From assembly GCA_035551455.1 (NCBI GenBank), contig DASZMZ010000228.1:1-21079 (forward strand): 21,079 bases of DNA. The letters are read 5' to 3'. Position 1 is the stretch's first letter. Each line of letters opens with the position of its first letter. A program made the position numbers and the translations under genes. The stretch is from Sulfopaludibacter sp035551455 (GTDB lineage: Bacteria; Acidobacteriota; Terriglobia; Bryobacterales; Bryobacteraceae). The notes under the pieces are model-generated. The model saw nothing but the letters and a program-made list of their open reading frames with translations. It did no database searches and was not told the origin of the DNA. Below, piece after piece: positions 8,482-17,245 of the stretch.

Positions 8482-8489
8482 GGAAGAAG
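8482..8489 (+). promoter_or_regulatory. Ribosome binding site of murQ
   Basis: GGAAGAAG is a purine-rich, partial Shine-Dalgarno match 9 nt before the ATG at 8499 and supports that start. Only 28 nt separate the T-run of the upstream hairpin from the ATG, leaving little room for a promoter downstream of it. Confidence 0.5.
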
Positions 8490-8498
8490 CGCATTGGC

Positions 8499-9389
8499 AT
8501 GCTGGAAAAACTCCTGACAGAACAGACGAACCCGGCTTCGGCGTCCATCGACGCGCTGCCCACCGAAGAGGCTCTGCGCATCATGAATAGCGAGGACCGC
8601 AAGGTGGCCGAGGCGGTGGAACACGAGATTCCCGCGATCGCCCGCGCGGTGGACGCCATTGTGGCGGCTTTTCAGGCCGGCGGTCATCTCTTTTATATCG
8701 GCGCAGGCACCAGCGGACGCCTCGGCGTGCTGGATGCGTCGGAGTGTCCTCCCACCTTCAGCGTGCCGCCTGAAATGGTGCAGGGAATTATCGCCGGCGG
8801 CGAAGGCGCTTTGAGCCGCGCCACCGAAACCACGGAGGACGATCCGGCGATCGGCCGGAGCGATTTGCAGGCCCGCGGCTTCACCGGCCGCGACGTGCTG
8901 GTGGGGATCGCCGCCAGCGGCCGTACACCCTACGTCCTGGGCGCCATCGAGGAGGCGCGCCGGCTCGGCGCAGTCACCGTGGGAATCAGTTGCACGCCGG
9001 ATTCGGAACTGGCGGCCGCGGCGGATATCGCCATCACGCCGCTCGTGGGACCGGAGGTGGTGGCCGGCTCCACCCGCCTGAAATCCGGCACCGCTCAGAA
9101 ACTGGTATTGAACATGCTCTCTACCGCAGCGTTCATCCGTATGGGATACGTTTACGGAAACCTGATGGTGAATGTCCAGCCCAAGAATACGAAGCTGTTG
9201 GACCGGGCGCAGCGCATTGTGTCGCAAGCGGCCGGGGTCTCCTACGCGCGGTCCGGCGAGTTGCTGGCCGCCTCCGGCAACAGCGTTCGCACCGCGATTC
9301 TGATGGGCAAGTCCGGCTTTAGCCGCGAAGAGGCCGAGCGGCGGCTGGCCGGAACGGGCGGACGGATTTCGCAAGCTCTGGCCGAATAG
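8499..9389 (+). CDS. murQ: N-acetylmuramic acid 6-phosphate etherase
   Basis: The 296-residue protein matches MurQ along its length (E. coli MurQ is about 298). The SIS-fold sugar-phosphate site is seen in FYIGAGTSGRLGVLDASE (residues 65-82), and the two catalytic glutamates correspond to E82 (DASECPPTF) and E113 (ATETTEDDPAIG), one residue off the E. coli numbers. It cleaves the lactyl ether of MurNAc-6-phosphate to give GlcNAc-6-phosphate and D-lactate in the cytoplasm, a step in recovering cell-wall sugar. The partner genes usually seen with it (a MurNAc PTS transporter or the anhydro-MurNAc kinase AnmK) are not in this window. Instead murA follows after 16 nt, so the two are probably co-transcribed. 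The start at 8499 is supported by a purine-rich site. Confidence 0.96.
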   Translation: MLEKLLTEQTNPASASIDALPTEEALRIMNSEDRKVAEAVEHEIPAIARAVDAIVAAFQAGGHLFYIGAGTSGRLGVLDASECPPTFSVPPEMVQGIIAGGEGALSRATETTEDDPAIGRSDLQARGFTGRDVLVGIAASGRTPYVLGAIEEARRLGAVTVGISCTPDSELAAAADIAITPLVGPEVVAGSTRLKSGTAQKLVLNMLSTAAFIRMGYVYGNLMVNVQPKNTKLLDRAQRIVSQAAGVSYARSGELLAASGNSVRTAILMGKSGFSREEAERRLAGTGGRISQALAE

Positions 9390-9405
9390 GTTTCGATCGA
9401 CAGCC

Positions 9406-10659
9406 ATGGATAAATTCGTAATCACGGGCGGAACTGCCCTCAAGGGAGAAATCCCCACTAATGGATCGAAGAACTCGGCGCTGCCGGCCTTGGCCGCGGC
9501 GCTCCTCACCGATGAGCCGGTGACCCTGCATCGCATTCCCAAAGTGCGTGATATCCGCACCATGCAGCGCCTGCTGGTGGATATCGGCAGCCAGATGGAG
9601 GTGGATGGCGAGACCGTGCGGATGCACACGCCCACCATCGCCTCTCCCGAAGCTCCGTACGAATTAGTGAAGACCATGCGCGCCTCCAGCCTCGTGCTGG
9701 GCCCGCTGGTGGCGCGTAGCGGACGGGCGCGCGTCTCTTTGCCGGGCGGCTGCGCGATCGGCGCTCGACCCATCAATCTGCACATCTTCGGCCTGGAGCA
9801 GTTGGGCGCGCGCATCAATCAGGCCTACGGGTATATCGAGGCCGAAGCCCCCGACGGTCTGCGCGGTGCAACCGTGCAGTTCGACCGCATCACCGTCACC
9901 GGTACGGAAGACCTGATGATGGCCGCGGTCCTCGCCAAGGGCGAGACCGTGCTGCGCAATGCGGCGCGCGAGCCTGAGGTGGTGGACCTGGCAGATCTGC
10001 TGACCAAGATGGGTGCGCGCATTGAAGGCGCGGGGACCTCCACCATTACCATTCAGGGCGTCGAGCGGCTGCGCGGTGCGGAGCACACCATCATCGCCGA
10101 CCGCATCGAGGCCGGGACCTTCGTGATTGCCGGTGCCATCACCGGCGGCGATCTGCTGGTGACCAAGTGCTGCCCCGACCATCTGGGCGCTCTCGTGTCT
10201 AAGTTGCAACAAGCCGGGGTGGAGGTGACACAGCCGGATCCCACGACCCTCCGCGTGCGCGGCGGCGCCATGCGCTCCGTCGATATGTCCACCGAAGAAT
10301 ACCCGGGCTTCGCCACCGATCTGCAGGCGCAGTACATGGCGCTGATGACCCAGGCCGACGGGATCGCGATTATCGTGGAGACCATCTTCGAAAATCGCTT
10401 CATGCATGCCCAGGAACTGGCGCGCATGGGTGCCAATATCCGGCTGGACGGCAAGCAGGCCATCGTGGCCGGCAAGCACGAATTGACCGGCGCGGGCGTG
10501 ATCGCGTCAGACCTCCGGGCCAGCGCCTCGCTGGTGCTGGCGGCCCTGGTAGCCAAGGGCGAGACGGTGATCGACCGCGTCTACCACATCGATCGCGGCT
10601 ACGAAAAAATCGAGTCGAAACTGGCGCAGGTAGGCGCCCAAATCCGCCGCGTAGACTGA
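9406..10659 (+). CDS. murA: UDP-N-acetylglucosamine 1-carboxyvinyltransferase
   Basis: MurA transfers enolpyruvate from PEP to UDP-GlcNAc, the committed step of peptidoglycan precursor synthesis, in the cytoplasm. The 417-residue length matches the family (E. coli 419). K22 in NGSKNSALP is the conserved active-site lysine. C116 in LPGGCAIGARP is the catalytic and fosfomycin-target cysteine, so the enzyme is predicted to be fosfomycin-sensitive at this residue rather than carrying the Asp variant. The inside-out beta/alpha barrel repeats are intact (for example LVLGPLVARSGRARVSLPGG and DLRASASLVLAAL near the end). It lies 16 nt after murQ and shares its strand. The only sign of a terminator after it is a 5 bp hairpin at 10669-10681 without a T-run, in the 29 nt before the convergent peptidase gene. 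Confidence 0.97.
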   Translation: MDKFVITGGTALKGEIPTNGSKNSALPALAAALLTDEPVTLHRIPKVRDIRTMQRLLVDIGSQMEVDGETVRMHTPTIASPEAPYELVKTMRASSLVLGPLVARSGRARVSLPGGCAIGARPINLHIFGLEQLGARINQAYGYIEAEAPDGLRGATVQFDRITVTGTEDLMMAAVLAKGETVLRNAAREPEVVDLADLLTKMGARIEGAGTSTITIQGVERLRGAEHTIIADRIEAGTFVIAGAITGGDLLVTKCCPDHLGALVSKLQQAGVEVTQPDPTTLRVRGGAMRSVDMSTEEYPGFATDLQAQYMALMTQADGIAIIVETIFENRFMHAQELARMGANIRLDGKQAIVAGKHELTGAGVIASDLRASASLVLAALVAKGETVIDRVYHIDRGYEKIESKLAQVGAQIRRVD

Positions 10660-10688
10660 AGCGGTTCACGGCAGACTGCCGGCGGAGA

Positions 10689-12212
10689 TCACTTCGCCAG
10701 AGAAGCCGCACGCGCTTTCACGAACACTTCGGTCTTCGGATTTTCCGCGTTCCAGTGCGGAGTCTCCGTCGTATTCGCGATATCCAGGGCTGCGAGCGCG
10801 ATCGTGCGATCCACCTTCGCCATGTTCTCGTAATCGAGTTTGGGCCACTCATCGCCCACGGCGTGATAGTCGCTATACACGTAGGCTACCGAGAGGGTGG
10901 TCGAGGGTACCCCGGCATTGGCGAAAGCGGCGTTATCGCTGCGCGTGAAGAACGGGTCGCTGTTCTTTTCGTCCTTCACCACCTGAACGCCCGTCTGCTC
11001 CCCGGCCTTGCGAAACACGCCCGCGATGTTGGTGAAGTCGAAGCCCGTCAGGTTGAACTGCGCGAGTTTGGTGCCGACATTGGATTCGTCGGTGCGTCCC
11101 AACTGCTCCAGATTCACGTCGGCCACGGTGCGGGCCAGCGGGAAAATGGGATGGCGCGCGTAATAGCCGGAGCCGAGATCGCCCAACTCTTCGCCGAACA
11201 ACGCGATGAAAACGATGCTCCGTTTCGGACGCGTCGGCAGCGCGGCCAACGCGCCGCCGATTTCGATTACCGAAGACGTGCCGCTGGCATCGTCATTGGC
11301 GCCGTTGAAGATGTGATCGCCCGGACCGGTGCCGCGCACTCCCAGATGGTCGTAATGGCCGGTGAGTAGAACATAGGTGTCCTTCATCGCCGGGTCGGAG
11401 CCGCGCAGGATGGCGACGACGTTGCGGAGTTTCACCTGCTCCACCACCGGCGCAGCGATGTGGGCGGAGACGGTGGCTTCGACAGGTCCCGGCTTAGCGG
11501 CGGCGAGCGCGGTGCGGATGGGCGCGTCGGAGACCACCAGAATGGGTACGGTCGCGCTGCCCGCGGCGGCGGCTTCGCGCAAACGCGCGCCACGGCCGCC
11601 TCCGCCGCCACCCGCTCCGGCGGCGGCACGCAGAATCACCACCAGCGCCGGCTGCAGTTTGGCGGCAGCGGCGGGAATGCCGCGCTGGGCCATCATGCCA
11701 CCGCGGCCACCGGCGCCTGCCGGAGCATCCGGAATCTCGACGAACAGCACCTTGCCGCGCACCTGATCGGCCGTCAGGCTGTCGAGGGCCGCCGCGTCAC
11801 TCAACGTCACTTTGACTGCGCCGGCGCTTTTCAGATCGAGCGCCGCAGCCTCCTGGAGCGTGAGTGCGGCCCGATCGGCCTTCAGTGTCTGGCCGCCGGC
11901 GGTCACGGTCAGTTCGAGGCCGTCCATACTGGGGGCTACCTGCGAAAAGAGCGCGGTCTGAAAATAGCCATCGTCGCCGGCCGGCTCCAGACCGGCGCGC
12001 CGGAACTGCGAGGCGATAAACTCGGCCGCGATGTCCAGCCCGGGCGAAGGCGTGCCGCGACCCTGCAGCACGTCCGACGCCAGAAAGGAGACGTCCGCCT
12101 TCAGCGCATCGGCGGTCAGGTGACCGGTAATCTGTTGCAAAACCGGAGCGGTTTGCGCGGCCGCGACAATCGCCAGGCAGGTGGCGCAGCTGATTCCAAA
12201 AAGACGTTTCAT
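10689..12212 (-). CDS. Secreted M28 family zinc aminopeptidase with PA-like insert
   Basis: A 507-residue minus-strand protein. MKRLFGISCATCLAIVAAAQ is a signal peptide. Residues about 100-255 form the protease-associated-like insert, which here carries a glycine-rich stretch (about 196-213). The M28 catalytic domain supplies the two-zinc site: H286 in TGHYDHLG, D307/D308 in GANDDASG, E341 (general base) and E342 (ligand) in FGEELGDLGSGYY, E369 in VNLEQLGR where many relatives have Asp, and H450 in SDYHAVGD. It should remove N-terminal residues from peptides in the periplasm or outside; substrate preference cannot be read. The gene starts 12 nt after the stop of the SET-domain gene on the same strand, so the two probably share a transcript. 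It converges on murA with 29 nt between. Confidence 0.92.
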   Translation of the reverse strand: MKRLFGISCATCLAIVAAAQTAPVLQQITGHLTADALKADVSFLASDVLQGRGTPSPGLDIAAEFIASQFRRAGLEPAGDDGYFQTALFSQVAPSMDGLELTVTAGGQTLKADRAALTLQEAAALDLKSAGAVKVTLSDAAALDSLTADQVRGKVLFVEIPDAPAGAGGRGGMMAQRGIPAAAAKLQPALVVILRAAAGAGGGGGGRGARLREAAAAGSATVPILVVSDAPIRTALAAAKPGPVEATVSAHIAAPVVEQVKLRNVVAILRGSDPAMKDTYVLLTGHYDHLGVRGTGPGDHIFNGANDDASGTSSVIEIGGALAALPTRPKRSIVFIALFGEELGDLGSGYYARHPIFPLARTVADVNLEQLGRTDESNVGTKLAQFNLTGFDFTNIAGVFRKAGEQTGVQVVKDEKNSDPFFTRSDNAAFANAGVPSTTLSVAYVYSDYHAVGDEWPKLDYENMAKVDRTIALAALDIANTTETPHWNAENPKTEVFVKARAASLAK

Positions 12213-12224
12213 GGCAGGAACTTC

Positions 12225-12674
12225 CTACTTAAGATTGATCGTGCCGCGGCATTTCTTGGCCCCGCACCGGCAGCGGACGGTGCCGATTTTGTCGCTGAAG
12301 CGATAGTCCACCGTAAGCTCTTCGCCCCGCCGGATGGCCCGCTTACTCATATACAGTATGTGACCTTTGAAGATACAACTGTACAGGTTCGGCTCGCAGC
12401 TATGGTTGATGATCTCGGCGCCGCTGCCTCCGAAGGCTCCATCGAGCGTCCAGTAATCGTCCAGCGTGAAAAGATAGGTGAGCGTGCCGGTGCCGCGGCG
12501 CTTGGTTTCCTTGCGGCTGATGCGCTCCCCGGTGTATTCGATCACCTTGCGGCGGGCCGGAATCGGTTCCAGAGCGTAGACTCCGCGGCGGTGAATCTTG
12601 GACTCCCGAATGGCCAGCTGATAACAAGCAAAGCGCGGGTCGATGGATGGTGACTTGACGAGGACGGTAGCCAT
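12225..12674 (-). CDS. Small SET-domain protein (putative protein-lysine methyltransferase)
   Basis: The 149-residue protein is essentially a single SET domain with a post-SET tail. Visible motifs are GVYA (31-34) near the S-adenosylmethionine-binding start, EYTGE (46-50), the pseudo-knot motif NHSCEPNL (90-97), ELTVDYRF (119-126) with the catalytic tyrosine Y124, and the zinc-binding cysteines C135, C137 and C142 that would join C93 in the post-SET site. All core elements of an active enzyme are present. Eukaryotic SET enzymes methylate histone and other lysines; bacterial ones are known in several phyla but their targets are mostly unknown, so the substrate here is open. No signal peptide is seen, so it is cytoplasmic. 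It is first in a probable two-gene unit with the M28 peptidase and divergent from amt across 160 nt. Confidence 0.93.
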   Translation of the reverse strand: MATVLVKSPSIDPRFACYQLAIRESKIHRRGVYALEPIPARRKVIEYTGERISRKETKRRGTGTLTYLFTLDDYWTLDGAFGGSGAEIINHSCEPNLYSCIFKGHILYMSKRAIRRGEELTVDYRFSDKIGTVRCRCGAKKCRGTINLK

Positions 12675-12834
12675 GGTGGCGTAGGTATTTCCTCGAATTG
12701 TAGCGGATCGAGCCGTCTGCCTGTGGGTTTATTTAGAGCTACCGTCTGATAAAAAATTCCAATCCCGGCCATAGAAAGTTCCGTCTTGGTGCCGGGAAAC
12801 CCCTGTACAACAATGGTTTAATCGTTCGTTTGAG
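12675..12834. promoter_or_regulatory. Divergent intergenic region between the SET gene and amt
   Basis: These 160 nt are richer in A and T than their surroundings and must hold the promoters of both divergent units. Toward the SET gene, a TACAAT -10-like hexamer reads on the minus strand at 12702-12697, but no good -35 is found 17 nt upstream. Toward amt, an extended -10-like TGATAAAAA (from 12747, plus strand) lies about 80 nt before the start, also without a good -35. I looked for a sigma-54 site (GG-N10-GC spacing), expected for nitrogen genes in many Proteobacteria, and found none. Specific sites are therefore tentative; the regulatory role of the region is likely. Confidence 0.4.
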
Positions 12835-14238
<1,404 letters not shown>

Positions 14239-14261
14239 CCGCCACCCGTTAGGATAAAGCC

Positions 14262-14600
14262 ATGAAGAAAATCGAAGCCATCATCCAGCCGTTCAAGCTC
14301 GACGAAGTGAAAGAGGCGCTCAAGGCGATCGGCATCGACGGGATGACGATTGCGGAGGTCCGCGGTCACGGACGCCAGAAGGGTCACAAAGAGGTCTATC
14401 GCGGCCAGGAATACAATGTGGACCTGCTCCCGAAGGTGAAAGTGGAACTGGTGGTGCCGGACAGCCGCTCCCAGGAAGTGATTCAGGCGCTGGCCGCCGC
14501 CGCGCGCACGGGAAAAATCGGCGACGGAAAGATTTTCGTGTATGACGTGGCCGAGGCCATTCGAATCCGCAATGACGACCGTGGGGAATCGGCTCTCTAA
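14262..14600 (+). CDS. glnB: Nitrogen regulatory PII protein (GlnB/GlnK)
   Basis: A 112-residue PII signal protein that senses ATP/ADP and 2-oxoglutarate and, when ammonium is plentiful, plugs the Amt channel. The T-loop is complete: GHKEVYRGQEYNVDLLPK with Y51, the uridylylation target, exactly at its canonical position. The B-loop TGKIGDGKIFV, which binds nucleotide, and the C-terminal region are also present. Its place directly behind amt suggests the GlnK role. The next gene, glnD, encodes the enzyme that modifies Y51 and overlaps the end of this gene, so expression of sensor and modifier is probably coupled. AGGAT lies about 9 nt before the ATG. Confidence 0.96.
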   Translation: MKKIEAIIQPFKLDEVKEALKAIGIDGMTIAEVRGHGRQKGHKEVYRGQEYNVDLLPKVKVELVVPDSRSQEVIQALAAAARTGKIGDGKIFVYDVAEAIRIRNDDRGESAL

Positions 14601-17046
14601 ACTCTCCCCGGTCGAACAGAACTTCCTGGAATCAGGCGACGCCCTTACCGCGCTTGCCGAACGGACGGCCGAAGTAGACCGCTGCGTCCTGCAGGCAGCC
14701 TCCGAACTGTTGTTTCCGGCCGCGCCCACCGACTTGGCCCTGCTGGCCGTCGGTGGCTACGGACGCCGCCAACTCTTCCCCTACTCCGACGTCGACCTGC
14801 TGCTGCTCTTCTCCTCCGAGCGCGTGGCGCAGGAGCGCAAAGAAGCGATCTCGGCCTTTCTCCAGCGGCTGTGGGATTCCGGCCTGCGGGTCAGCCAGTC
14901 CGTCCGCACCCCGGCGGAGTGTACCGAGGTACACGAGCAGAATACAGAGCTGAATATCAGCCTGCTGGATCAGCGGTACCTCGGCGGCAACCGTACCCTC
15001 TACGCGGGCATGGCGGAGAAACTGCCGCGCTTCCTGCATGCCAGCCGCGACGACCTGATCCGCAATCTCGCGCGCCTGACTCGCGAGCGCTACTCGAAGT
15101 TCGGCAACACCTTCTATCACCTGGAGCCCAACGTCAAGGAGACGCCCGGCGGACTGCGCGACTTCCAGTTGGTCTGCTGGCTGGAGCAACTGCGCGATGG
15201 CGCCAGCGACCCGCCGCCCGAACTGAAAATGGCGTTTCGCTTCATGGCGCGCCTGCGCTGCTATCTGCATTGCCTGTACGCGCGCGATGCCAACATCCTC
15301 AGCTTCGAAGCCCAGGACGCCATCAGCGAGAAATGGCAGCATGCCGACCCGGCGCGCTGGATGCGCGACTACTACCGCCACGCGCGCACCATCCACCGGG
15401 CCGCGGCCCGCGAACTCGAGAATCACGAAGCGCTCTCCAGCTCTCTGTTCTCCCAGTTCCGCGACTGGCGCTCGCGAGTGGCCAATCAGGATTTCAGCGT
15501 TCATCGGGAAAGGGCCCATTTCCGCGCGCCCCAGCGCATCGACGTCGAGCCGGAACTGGTCCTGCGCCTGTTCGAATTCGTCGCGCGGCACGGCATCCGC
15601 CCTTCCTTCGAGGCCGAGCAGCGCATGGAATCGCGCGTCACTCGCCTGCGCGGCCAGTTCGCCGAGTGTCCTGGACTGGCGGCGCTCCTGCTCGAAATCT
15701 TCTCGCTCCCTTATGCCCCGCTGGCCGCCCGCTGCATGCAGGAGACGGGCGTACTGGCCGCGCTGTTTCCGGAACTGAATCAGATCGAGTGCCTGGTGAT
15801 CCGCGACTTCTACCATCGCTACACGGTGGACGAGCACACCCTGGTCACCATGCAGAATCTCTGGGGTCTGCGCGGCACCGAAGAGGCTCCGCAGAAGTTT
15901 TACGGCGACCTGCTGGCCGAAGTCAAACAGCCGGGCCTGCTGCTTCTCGCGCTCCTGTTTCACGACGTAGGCAAGGGCGCAGACCCCATCCCCGAGCAAG
16001 GCCACGCGCAGGCCTCGGTAGATACCGCCCAAGCCGCGCTGGCCCGCATCCACATGCCGCAACAGGACGTGGACACCGTGCTGTTCCTGATCCGGCGCCA
16101 CCTGGAACTCTCCGGCGCCATGCAGTCGCGGGATGTCTTCGATCCGCAGACCATTCTCGATGTGGCTCACCGTGTGGAAACCGTGGAGCGGCTGAAGGCG
16201 CTCACGCTGGTGACGTACGCCGACATCAGCGCCGTCAATCCCACCGCCATGACCCCGTGGCGCGCCGAGCAGCTGTGGCAGCTCTACCTGATGGTGTACA
16301 ACGAGCTGACACGCGAATTGCAGGCCGAGCGCATTGAGACGCTGCCCACCGGATCGCCGGAGCGGATCGCCTTCCTCGAGGGCTTCCCGACCCGCTACCT
16401 GCGTACGCACGGCGAAACGGAAATCGCCGAACACATGGCCCTGGAAGAGAAGAGCCGCAAGCGCGGTGTGGGGCTGGACCTGCGGCGCCTCGAATCGGCG
16501 TGGCAACTGACGCTGGTGGCCGGGGATCATCCGGGACTCTTCGCCTCGGCGGCGGGCACCCTGTCCAGTTTCGGCATGAATATTCTCAAGGCCGAGGCTT
16601 TCGCCAACCGCCGCGGGCTCGTGCTGGACACGTTCACGTTCGCCGATCCCATGCGCACGCTGGACCTGAATCCCACCGAAGTGGACCGGCTGCGCTCTGT
16701 GGCGGAGAAGGCGGTGGCCGGAAAGCTGGACGTGCGGGAGTTGCTGAAAAACCGGCCCAAGCCCGTACTGCCCAGCCGCAAGGCCCGCATTCCGGCCCGC
16801 GTGAACATGAACTCCGATGCCAGCACGGCGGCGACGCTGATCGAGATTGTGGCGGAGGATCGGCCCGGGCTGCTCTACGACCTGGCGTCCGCAATCTCAG
16901 CCAGCGGGGCGAATATCGAAGTGGTCCTCATCGACACCGAAGCGCATAAGGCGATCGACGTCTTCTACGTGACGGCGGGCGGGCGCAAGCTGGAGGCGGA
17001 GAAGCAGGAAGCCCTGGCCGAAGCGCTCCGGACCGTGATCGGATAG
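14572..17046 (+). CDS. glnD: Bifunctional [protein-PII] uridylyltransferase / uridylyl-removing enzyme
   Basis: GlnD adds UMP to PII when glutamine is low and removes it when glutamine is high. Counting from ATG 14572 the protein has 824 residues, slightly shorter than E. coli GlnD (about 890). Domains in order: the nucleotidyltransferase site GGYGRRQLFPYSDVDLLLLF with D73 and D75; the HD hydrolase with H422 (VDEHTL), H464-D465 (FHDVGKG) and H478 (GHAQ); two C-terminal ACT domains at about 647-720 and 756-824 (each with a 'DHPGL' or 'DRPGL' turn), which bind glutamine. Both activities should be intact. The frame also has an ATG at 14542, but 14572 shortens the overlap with glnB to 29 nt and starts closer to the family N-terminus; a GTG at 14581 is another option. 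The overlap suggests translational coupling. Confidence 0.95.
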   Translation: MTTVGNRLSKLSPVEQNFLESGDALTALAERTAEVDRCVLQAASELLFPAAPTDLALLAVGGYGRRQLFPYSDVDLLLLFSSERVAQERKEAISAFLQRLWDSGLRVSQSVRTPAECTEVHEQNTELNISLLDQRYLGGNRTLYAGMAEKLPRFLHASRDDLIRNLARLTRERYSKFGNTFYHLEPNVKETPGGLRDFQLVCWLEQLRDGASDPPPELKMAFRFMARLRCYLHCLYARDANILSFEAQDAISEKWQHADPARWMRDYYRHARTIHRAAARELENHEALSSSLFSQFRDWRSRVANQDFSVHRERAHFRAPQRIDVEPELVLRLFEFVARHGIRPSFEAEQRMESRVTRLRGQFAECPGLAALLLEIFSLPYAPLAARCMQETGVLAALFPELNQIECLVIRDFYHRYTVDEHTLVTMQNLWGLRGTEEAPQKFYGDLLAEVKQPGLLLLALLFHDVGKGADPIPEQGHAQASVDTAQAALARIHMPQQDVDTVLFLIRRHLELSGAMQSRDVFDPQTILDVAHRVETVERLKALTLVTYADISAVNPTAMTPWRAEQLWQLYLMVYNELTRELQAERIETLPTGSPERIAFLEGFPTRYLRTHGETEIAEHMALEEKSRKRGVGLDLRRLESAWQLTLVAGDHPGLFASAAGTLSSFGMNILKAEAFANRRGLVLDTFTFADPMRTLDLNPTEVDRLRSVAEKAVAGKLDVRELLKNRPKPVLPSRKARIPARVNMNSDASTAATLIEIVAEDRPGLLYDLASAISASGANIEVVLIDTEAHKAIDVFYVTAGGRKLEAEKQEALAEALRTVIG

Positions 17047-17245
17047 GCAACTTGCCCTCCCTCTCCGCGTCTTCCTCCGCTCCTCAGCGACTCCGCGATG
17101 AAAGCCTCCCTCGCGCTCCACTTCGCGTGCCCTCAAAACCCAGCCAATCGGGACTCGTCGCTGAACTCCTTCTCCCTCTCCGCCCCGCGATAAGATCGAT
17201 CTCCAAACCACCGCCCCCCCCGCTCCCCCGCTACAATAGCGTTCG
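17047..17245. other. Pyrimidine-rich intergenic stretch between glnD and tilS
   Basis: These 199 nt hold no convincing gene. The plus strand is strongly C/T-rich, with repeated CTCCCTCTCCGC-like segments at about 17055 and 17172, a CTCCGCG...CTCAGCGACTCCGCG tract at about 17063-17097, and a run of eight C's near 17213. The TACAAT at 17232 is the only promoter-like hexamer close to tilS. I see no strong stem-loop with a T-run, so how glnD transcription ends is unclear. Confidence 0.5.
17232..17237 (+). promoter_or_regulatory. Candidate -10 element (TACAAT) just upstream of tilS
   Basis: TACAAT matches the -10 consensus at five of six positions and ends 8 nt before the TTG start of tilS, so transcription from it would begin at or almost at the start codon. 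No TTGACA-like -35 lies 16-18 nt upstream (the stretch is C-rich). It may be a chance match. Confidence 0.3.

Noticed and set aside
10669..10681. Hairpin CGGCA-GAC-TGCCG as a terminator between murA and the M28 gene
   Set aside because: The stem is only 5 bp with a 3-base loop and no T-run on either strand, so I do not call it as a terminator.
11460..12653. Plus-strand open frame of 397 codons across the M28 and SET genes
   Set aside because: It is antisense to two genes with clear catalytic motifs and crosses the boundary between them; it has a low-complexity Arg/Gly-rich translation.
14632..16530. Long minus-strand open frame of 632 codons opposite glnD
   Set aside because: It lies entirely antisense to a well-supported glnD, its composition (many His, Gln, Arg, Ala, Gly) is typical of the mirror frame of GC-rich genes, and it shows no recognisable domain.
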